Shown here: positions 59,210-64,000 of the stretch, piece after piece | How positions within the stretch are numbered: the stretch's first letter is position 1 | Layout: the number at the start of each line of letters is the position of its first letter | DNA from: Paenibacillus algorifonticola | Lineage (GTDB): Bacteria; Bacillota; Bacilli; Paenibacillales; Paenibacillaceae | Direction: 5' to 3' | NCBI RefSeq assembly: GCF_000971975.1 | Contig: NZ_LAQO01000027.1 | Span: forward strand, 1-64,000 | Length of the DNA: 64,000 bases | Program-made: the position numbers and the translations under genes | The notes under the pieces: model-generated | The model's input: the letters and a program-made list of their open reading frames with translations, nothing else | Told to the model about the DNA's origin: nothing | Databases searched by the model: none

Positions 59210-61024
59210 TTAGGCGTTCGAGGATAGTCCCCAATCGATAAATTTAACCATGCCTTGGCCCAGTACACCAAGCTCCTGGCGCGTCATCGGATAATGTCCC
59301 ATCAGCAAGGCGTTCGTGTACAGCATTTGGGCAGCGGTCGTGAACATTTGGTTGTCGGCGCTGTTGAAAATTTTCTGGACGAGCGGATTGTTTAAGTTAA
59401 AATAAAGCGTCGAATACGCCGATTCCGTAAAACTCGTGCCAAGGTTGCCGAGCACGGAAGCGAGCAGGTCTGAGCTGTTCTCCTTCGCTTTTTCCAAGGA
59501 GCGCAGCGACGATGATTCCTTCGACAGCGTATAAAGGGCGGGAAGCTCTGCCGGAGCAAAACGTTTGAGCTGAATTTGGCAGCGGAAGCGCTGCAAAGCT
59601 CCATCAGCAAGACGGATTCGCTCGTAAAACTGATTGCGCTCCTCGTTTGTTAAATCCTCGAAGGACAGCGATACATCTTCCGGCAGCAGCCTTTCCATAT
59701 CCAGCTCGGGAAGAAGGATCGACAAGCGCTCAAGCAATTCATGGTTATAAATATAGCCGCCATTGAGGACGAGCATCGATTGTGCTGCGGCAACATGGGT
59801 AATTTGACGATATTCATCAACAGATAATGTGTAAAATATTTTTTTATTATCGGCCAGCAGCTCGCCAAATGTTCGTTCTCCGTATGTGCTTTCGAAAGTA
59901 AGCCAGCGGTAAATCGTTTGCAGGAAATCCTCATCCTGTGCAGCGAGTGCCTTCATCGACAAAGCATGCAGCTGAATGATGCGTTTCAAGCGGTCCGGCT
60001 CATAGTCGCCTATGCGCATAAGCTCATTGCGAATCGATTGTCCAAGCTCCTCACGCACCGATTCCAGCCGTTCATCCTCATAAAAATGCTCGCGGGAAGC
60101 CGTCGGCTGCAGCTCATCCGTCCAGATGAGGCATTTGACGAAAAAGGCCCATTCCGGTAAAATATTCTCCGCTTTGTCGGAGACGAGCATTTGCTTCAAA
60201 TACACTTTATGGGAACGGCGGGTATTCAGGTTTACACTATGCGGCAAAATAAAAGCGATTCCGCCCGTTCGGCCATTCGCTGTTTGGAGCGGGATGAAAT
60301 CCTGCATCGGCTCGCCCAGCAGCTTTTCACCGAAGGCAAGCACTTCACGGCGACGGCCGCGCGCAAGCTCCGGCTGCATAATCCAGTCCGGACGCGACTC
60401 ATTAATCGTCTTCGCGACTCCATTTGCCTGCAGCCTAACCGGATAGGGCAGCAAGGCGCCATAATAGAACAGTAACTCTTCAACCATTTGCGGCTCGTAA
60501 TAAGGCTCGCTATCTGGCTTGCAGCGCAAATAGATTTTCGTTCCCGGCGATAGCTTCGTGCTCAGCTGGCGGATCGTATACGTTCCGTTCGGCTTGCCTC
60601 GCCATTCCATAGACGGTCCGCCCTTCACCGATTGGGTCAGAACGACGATTTCGTCGCTGACCATAAAGCAGGACAGCAGACCGATGCCGAAGCGGCCGAT
60701 GAACGAGGTTTCTTTTGCGATAAAATCTTGACCGACCTTGGAGGAGTGGCCGATCATCGCTAGAAACTGATGAATATCTTCCTCGGTCAGTCCTACGCCG
60801 TTGTCTTCAACAGTCATCGTCGTTTGACTGCCACTGCCTGAAATTTCTACCGTCACGTTCCCGATAAAACCAGGATCAAGCTGTCCTCGTGCCGTAATAG
60901 CGTCCGTCGCGTTTTGCAGAAGCTCGCGTAAATAAACATTAGGGCTGCTATATAAATGGTTGGAAAGTATGTTGATCATTCCGCTTAGATTAACTTGAAA
61001 TCGATACTCTTGTTCGTTGCTCAT
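59210..61024 (-). CDS. Divergent HSP90 (HtpG)-family ATPase
   Basis: 604 aa, ATG at 61024 after AAAGGAGAATCCG. HSP90s are ATP-driven dimeric chaperones. The GHKL ATPase domain (residues about 5-210) has YLRELLQNATDAITAR (usual HSP90: ELISNASDA), VEDNGVGLTEEDI, and RFGIGLLSCFMVSD (usual GQFGVGFYSAFMV). The middle domain shows KVYLKQMLVSDKAENILPEW and DELQPTASREHFYEDERLES, matching HtpG's YVRRVFI...SDDLPLNVSRE, including the catalytic-loop Arg. The C-terminal third is poorly conserved with HtpG and ends in FIDWGLSSNA. It belongs to the short, divergent HSP90-family group, not to the housekeeping HtpG. It is first in an operon with two paralogous helical-repeat genes. Confidence 0.88.
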   Translation of the reverse strand: MSNEQEYRFQVNLSGMINILSNHLYSSPNVYLRELLQNATDAITARGQLDPGFIGNVTVEISGSGSQTTMTVEDNGVGLTEEDIHQFLAMIGHSSKVGQDFIAKETSFIGRFGIGLLSCFMVSDEIVVLTQSVKGGPSMEWRGKPNGTYTIRQLSTKLSPGTKIYLRCKPDSEPYYEPQMVEELLFYYGALLPYPVRLQANGVAKTINESRPDWIMQPELARGRRREVLAFGEKLLGEPMQDFIPLQTANGRTGGIAFILPHSVNLNTRRSHKVYLKQMLVSDKAENILPEWAFFVKCLIWTDELQPTASREHFYEDERLESVREELGQSIRNELMRIGDYEPDRLKRIIQLHALSMKALAAQDEDFLQTIYRWLTFESTYGERTFGELLADNKKIFYTLSVDEYRQITHVAAAQSMLVLNGGYIYNHELLERLSILLPELDMERLLPEDVSLSFEDLTNEERNQFYERIRLADGALQRFRCQIQLKRFAPAELPALYTLSKESSSLRSLEKAKENSSDLLASVLGNLGTSFTESAYSTLYFNLNNPLVQKIFNSADNQMFTTAAQMLYTNALLMGHYPMTRQELGVLGQGMVKFIDWGLSSNA

Positions 61025-61209
61025 CGGATTCTCCTTTATTATAGAAGGATTTTAGTTTACATCGTCCTAGCTATTCTACTATTTTCCATACATGCAATTC
61101 CAATATTTATAGCATAATGAGCCGTACGACCCATAAGCTTATTCCCTAAATTCCTATCTTTCAAACATCTATAGTCGCAGAGGCGGGCAGTTGGATGGAG
61201 GAAGCAAGA

Positions 61210-61314
61210 ATGGAGCTTGCGATTTACCGTTTTTTCATAGAGAGCTTATCGCATATGGAGCAAAATTTTCGATACGGCTCTTCACTCATAGGGGGAAAGA
61301 AAGAGCCGCTTTAG
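61210..61314 (+). CDS. Possible 34-aa peptide
   Basis: An ATG at 61210 lies 9 nt after a GGAGG in GGATGGAGGAAGCAAGA. The product would begin MELAIYRFFIESLSHMEQNF and end SSLIGGKKEPL; an in-frame ATG at 61195 would overlap the ribosome-binding site. There is no recognisable family, and nothing but the site and the closed frame supports it. The 61025-61209 stretch upstream shows no other feature. Confidence 0.35.
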   Translation: MELAIYRFFIESLSHMEQNFRYGSSLIGGKKEPL

Positions 61315-61460
61315 CAGAATGAGTCATGGGGCCCATAAGCTTACACCCTTATCGTTACCTAGAGATTGCAAATAGTCACGTATGCTTCTCGGATCGGTAT
61401 AGGAGGAAAGGAATGGGGTATAATAAAACTATACAGTATAATAGAAGGAGGCGGCATAAA

Positions 61461-61568
61461 ATGATCTTTCGCAAAGGAAGCCTAAAAGTTGGCATATTAA
61501 ACGGTATTCTTCTCGCGCTGCCCTTCTGGATCCTCTTAATTTGGTTATTATTCAAACTAATTAACTAG
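61461..61568 (+). CDS. Small single-helix membrane protein (35 aa)
   Basis: The ATG at 61461 follows AGAAGGAGGCGGCATAAA. The product has a basic start (MIFRKGSLKVG) and one hydrophobic helix (ILLALPFWILLIWLLFKLIN) reaching the C-terminus, so it would be inserted in the cytoplasmic membrane. The longer open frame upstream (to 61326) has no site. A strong terminator follows at 61621. The function is unknown; size and topology resemble small regulatory membrane peptides. Confidence 0.65.
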   Translation: MIFRKGSLKVGILNGILLALPFWILLIWLLFKLIN

Positions 61569-61620
61569 CCTTATGCGGCTATTGAATCAGGCATTTCGGG
61601 ATAGAGTATTGAAACATTAG

Positions 61621-61668
61621 AACGCTTGCAAAGCTCAGAACATTGGTTCAGAGCGCAAGCGTTTTTTT
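61621..61668 (+). terminator. Intrinsic terminator
   Basis: AACGCTTGC (61621-61629) pairs with GCAAGCGTT, with an inner GCTC/GAGC stem, followed by seven T. Confidence 0.85.
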
Positions 61669-61776
61669 GTTCATTTTTCTGAAAATAAAGCAAAGGTCAA
61701 AAACGCCGTCATGCCGCACGGCGCCTATAAAATAAACTGACATGCCGCGCCGCCTCATGCTAGCGAAACAACAGCT

Positions 61777-61805
61777 CTTTATTGCGTCAATAAGACGCAA
61801 TAAAG
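61777..61805. other. Perfect 12-bp hairpin in a gene-free stretch
   Basis: CTTTATTGCGTC (61777-61788), loop AATAA, GACGCAATAAAG (61794-61805). There is no T-run, so it is not an ordinary terminator. The 61669-62064 stretch otherwise shows no gene. Confidence 0.6.
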
Positions 61806-62064
61806 TTCTCATTTTGCGTTATGCAGCTTAACCGCTGTACCTATGCTTGAAATGGCTTTTTGTAGACAATAAAGCATGGTTATACAATACCTTAACAATT
61901 TACTGAAATTGGATATAGGACGCGTGGGGCAGTTAATGGGCTAAATGATCAATTTATTTAATTCGACACAAACTGACACTCTTTTCGAAATTCTTCTTTT
62001 ATAATTATTCAATACGCGTAATATACGACACACTAAAAAGAGCGCATTGGATAGGTTGCCTGAT

Positions 62065-62162
62065 AAGCTTTAACGAATTTGAGCTCCTTTGGCAGCAAAG
62101 TTCGTTTGGCGTAGAAATATAAGCCGTTTATAAATTCGTCATTTATACACGCTTATATTTTC
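62065..62162 (-). repeat. Divergent 98-nt two-hairpin repeat, inverted orientation
   Basis: On the minus strand the unit starts AAAATATAAGCG and has the AT-rich stem AAATATAAGC/GCTTATATTT, extended by CGTGTATAAAT/ATTTATAAACG with one mismatch. CTACGCCAAACGAACTTTGC and the core TGCCAAAGGA follow, and the unit ends with TTCGTTAAAGCTT. The outer pairs of the second hairpin (AACGAA/TTCGTT) differ from those of other copies (GAAACG/CGTTTC), yet pairing is kept. It lies 24 nt before the start codon of the 62186 gene. Confidence 0.82.
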
Positions 62163-62185
62163 AAAAAAGAGGTGGAGGGATTAGG

Positions 62186-62626
62186 ATGGTAACGAATCAA
62201 CAATCACTCAGACAGGTGGATGATTACGGCGTTAAGGGCGAGCAGCCCGATCAAACCACTGATGATCTTCACGAGCTTGTGCAGCGAAAGCAGCGCGCTC
62301 TAAAGGCAAAGGCCTTTTTCAAAAAGCTTGCTGACGATCCATTGTTTGCACCCGAACCAGGCAGAACCGCAGGAAGAAGCCTGACGGAATGGCTCCTTAT
62401 GGCGCAATATCCGATTAAGCAAGAGATGGTATTCGATTATCATGAGCAGCGTTATGTACCTTCCGAGACGAGGCCGCGTATTGATTTAGCCGAATTGCTG
62501 ACGCTGCTGCTGCGTAAAAAAGGGATTAATGGCACGTTTGAAGATATGATGGATCACGTCCTTGAAGGCGGTTCGTTCCAACAATTTTTGTCGGAACACA
62601 AGCTGGCGAAAAGGGCCTCGATGTGA
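62186..62626 (+). CDS. Hypothetical protein, 146 aa
   Basis: Not recognised. The ATG at 62186 follows AGAGGTGGAGGGATTAGG. The protein is soluble and hydrophilic, with a charged N-terminal half likely to be helical (VQRKQRALKAKAFFKKLADD), a central segment TAGRSLTEWLLMAQYPIKQE, then IDLAELLTLLLRKKGINGTF and EDMMDHVLEGGSFQQFL. No signal peptide, membrane helix or cysteine cluster. It is monocistronic, preceded by an inverted 98-nt repeat and followed by an AT-rich hairpin, upstream of the exopolysaccharide operon; a link to that operon is not supported by anything in the sequence. Confidence 0.7.
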   Translation: MVTNQQSLRQVDDYGVKGEQPDQTTDDLHELVQRKQRALKAKAFFKKLADDPLFAPEPGRTAGRSLTEWLLMAQYPIKQEMVFDYHEQRYVPSETRPRIDLAELLTLLLRKKGINGTFEDMMDHVLEGGSFQQFLSEHKLAKRASM

Positions 62627-62631
62627 ATAAT

Positions 62632-62666
62632 TGTTTTGAAAATTCAGAAAACTAATTTTCAAAACA
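62632..62666 (+). terminator. AT-rich 12-bp inverted repeat, possible terminator
   Basis: TGTTTTGAAAAT (62632-62643) pairs perfectly with ATTTTCAAAACA (62655-62666), just after the 62186 gene. There is no T-run downstream. Confidence 0.5.
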
Positions 62667-62760
62667 CCTTGAAAAAGTTATTCTTTATGAATATAATCAA
62701 GTCGAAAAAGCTCATATTGAGTATTTTCGCAAAAGGATAGAACTGTCGAATGATAGAGAA

Positions 62761-62850
62761 AGGTGTAAAATGGCTGCCTGCCCGATGTTGGAAGTTGCTT
62801 ATAAGGGCTGGGCAGCTAGGCGGCGAAAATGGTAGGCACCTCTTTTTTTT
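62761..62850 (+). promoter_or_regulatory. Candidate transcription attenuator in the leader of the exopolysaccharide operon
   Basis: GCTGCCTGCCC (62773-62783) can pair with GGGCTGGGCAGC (62805-62816). Alternatively GCCTGCC within it can pair with GGTAGGC (62831-62837), together with AGGT (62761-62764) and ACCT (62838-62841). That second structure is followed by a run of eight T (62843-62850), so it would terminate transcription 46 nt before the first gene. The two structures are mutually exclusive. It does not match any riboswitch class I recognise. Confidence 0.5.
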
Positions 62851-62896
62851 ACCCAAAAGGTCGCGTTTTGAATAATTTAATGTGGAGGTAAATGCA

Positions 62897-63649
62897 TTGG
62901 AATTAAAACAATATTGGCAGGTTGTGAAAAAAAGAATTTGGTTGATAGCAGCGCTCGTCTGCATGGCAGGAGTGGCGACAGGCATCTATTCTTATTATTT
63001 TCAACAGCCGGAATATGAAGCGTCGACCAAGCTGATCGTCAATCAAACAGGCAGTCAAAACGATATTATCGCCAAGCTGGATTTAAGCACGATCAACTCC
63101 AACATTCAACTGGTAAAGACGTACAAGGAAATTATAAGAACGCCGAGGGTGATGGATAAGGTTGCCCAGAAGTATCCAGAGCTTGGCCTCACGGCAGGCG
63201 AGCTGATTGAACGGATCAGCGTAACCTCGGTCAACGACACGCAGGTGATGTCGGTCACTGCAAGGGATTCCTCTTATAGCCGGGCCGCGAATATCGCAAA
63301 TGCGGTATCTGAAGTATTTATGCAGGAGCTGCCGGGCTTGATGCAGGTGGACAATGTTTCGATTTTGAACGAAGCGGTCAATAAGCTCAACCCGCCTCCT
63401 GTATCGCCTAAACCGACGGTGAATATTGCCATTGCGCTGGCACTCTCTATGCTGGTGGGCATTGGATTCGCTCTGCTGCTCGATTATCTCGACGATACGA
63501 TTAAGACGGAGGAAGACATTCAGGCAGTGCTTGGCTTGCCGACGCTGTCACTCATTCCGAAAATCCGCGAGGTTGATCTAGGCAAGCACAAGGACAATTC
63601 CATAGATCAACCGATGAGGGGGAAAAATAATGTCACGTTCGAAGCCTAA
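62897..63649 (+). CDS. Wzz/YveK-type polysaccharide co-polymerase (BY-kinase membrane adaptor)
   Basis: 250 aa from the TTG at 62897, 8 nt after GGAGG; a GTG at 62882 is too close to that site. Topology: short cytoplasmic start, membrane helix (IWLIAALVCMAGVATGIYSY), extracellular Wzz-type domain (about 35-170, with STKLIVNQTGSQNDI and VTSVNDTQVMSVTARDSSYS), a proline-rich stretch before the second helix (PPPVSPKPTVNIAIALALSM), and a cytoplasmic tail ending in DTIKTEEDIQAVLGLPTLSL. Such proteins control polysaccharide chain length and activate the tyrosine kinase encoded next, with which this gene overlaps by 20 nt. Confidence 0.9.
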   Translation: MELKQYWQVVKKRIWLIAALVCMAGVATGIYSYYFQQPEYEASTKLIVNQTGSQNDIIAKLDLSTINSNIQLVKTYKEIIRTPRVMDKVAQKYPELGLTAGELIERISVTSVNDTQVMSVTARDSSYSRAANIANAVSEVFMQELPGLMQVDNVSILNEAVNKLNPPPVSPKPTVNIAIALALSMLVGIGFALLLDYLDDTIKTEEDIQAVLGLPTLSLIPKIREVDLGKHKDNSIDQPMRGKNNVTFEA

Positions 63650-64000
63650 TTGGCCGCTCATTACGGAAACGAACCCCAAGTCGCCGATATCGGAGGCTTA
63701 CCGCATCCTTAGAACGAATATTGATTTCTCCAATTTGGAGGAGGAAATTCGTACCCTGATGGTCACCTCCACGAAGATGAATGAAGGAAAAAGCACAACC
63801 TCGGCCAACATTGCCGTCACTTATGCCCAGTCAAACAAGAAGGTGCTGCTGATTGACGCCGATATGCGCAAGCCGACGCAGCATCAGCTGTTCCGGGTAT
63901 CCAATCAGGTTGGCCTAACCTCGGTGCTGAGCAATCAGAAGGAATGGGAGGCCGCGATTCAGACCACCTCGGTAAGCGGGCTCAGCATTTTACCGGCTGG
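63630..64000 (+). CDS. Bacterial tyrosine kinase (BY-kinase, CpsD/YwqD type), 3' end outside window
   Basis: The ATG at 63630 follows GAGGGGGAAAAATA, inside the end of the co-polymerase gene. About 123 residues are visible. PISEAYRILRTNIDFSNLEE is the usual BY-kinase start. The modified Walker A is STKMNEGKSTTSANIAV, and Walker A' is KKVLLIDADMRKPTQHQLF. The second Walker B and the C-terminal tyrosine cluster lie beyond the edge. These kinases autophosphorylate and regulate capsule or exopolysaccharide export with the Wzz-like adaptor, so this marks the beginning of an exopolysaccharide operon. Confidence 0.93.
   Translation, partial: MSRSKPNWPLITETNPKSPISEAYRILRTNIDFSNLEEEIRTLMVTSTKMNEGKSTTSANIAVTYAQSNKKVLLIDADMRKPTQHQLFRVSNQVGLTSVLSNQKEWEAAIQTTSVSGLSILPA

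Noticed and set aside
61621..61668. AACGCTTGCAAA looked like a cre site
   Set aside because: It is one arm of a terminator stem with a T-run, and no promoter lies beside it.

Overview
The window looks like a chromosomal segment of a Paenibacillus-type Firmicute. The evidence is strong AGGAGG ribosome-binding sites with ATG, GTG and TTG starts, YesM/YesN-type sensor kinase and AraC-response regulator pairs, many sugar ABC transporters, a secreted GH43 enzyme with SLH anchoring domains, CcpA cre-like sites and a perfect Fur box. I saw no rRNA, tRNA, CRISPR array or prophage.

Layout. 0-1.1 kb: right part of an IS200/IS605-family element with tnpB. 1.1-4 kb: DinB-like protein, YbaK-type deacylase, and a double-MerR regulator divergent from an alpha/beta hydrolase. 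4-7.2 kb: a hybrid histidine kinase with two kinase modules. 7.4-7.86 kb: five tandem copies of a 98-nt two-hairpin repeat. 7.85-18.6 kb: a sensing operon (kinase, regulator, binding lipoprotein) divergent from a YtfQRT-YjfF-like galactofuranose/sugar importer with two paralogous binding proteins. 18.7-22 kb: CheW, NAD(P)-binding oxidoreductase, a small pentapeptide-like protein, a BrkB/YihY membrane protein and a small membrane protein. 22.1-34.9 kb: a catabolic cluster with LysR regulator, nonsense-interrupted carboxymuconolactone-decarboxylase-like gene, M20 amidohydrolase, five-gene peptide-type ABC importer, two NtaA/SnaA/DszA flavin monooxygenases and a DszC-like acyl-CoA-dehydrogenase-fold enzyme. 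It probably scavenges sulfur or nitrogen from modified amino acids or organosulfur compounds. 35.1-38.5 kb: a second YesM/YesN pair under a promoter that overlaps a cre site.

38.6-42.5 kb holds the most unusual locus. An ABC exporter with a C-terminal cyclic-nucleotide-binding domain is followed by a GNAT-like enzyme, a 34-aa peptide gene that overlaps a second GNAT-like gene (TAATG), a 32-aa paralogous peptide gene and the decayed remnant of a third GNAT-like gene. It has the architecture of a modified-peptide (RiPP-like or signalling) system that I do not recognise.

42.8-48.5 kb: an LplABC-type sugar importer with a TIM-barrel isomerase and a Gfo/Idh/MocA dehydrogenase. 48.7-50.7 kb: an AraC regulator that reads in frame, without a stop, into a siderophore-binding lipoprotein gene; that second gene has its own Fur box and ribosome-binding site inside the open frame. 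51-54.8 kb: GH43-SLH surface enzyme. 54.9-56.6 kb: chemoreceptor. 57-61 kb: an HSP90-like ATPase in an operon with two paralogous helical-repeat proteins. 61-62.6 kb: small genes. 62.9 kb to the edge: start of an exopolysaccharide operon (Wzz-like co-polymerase and BY-kinase) behind a possible attenuator.

A dispersed family of 98-100-nt repeats occurs ten times at five intergenic loci. Its units keep their length and a two-hairpin fold, with compensatory base changes.
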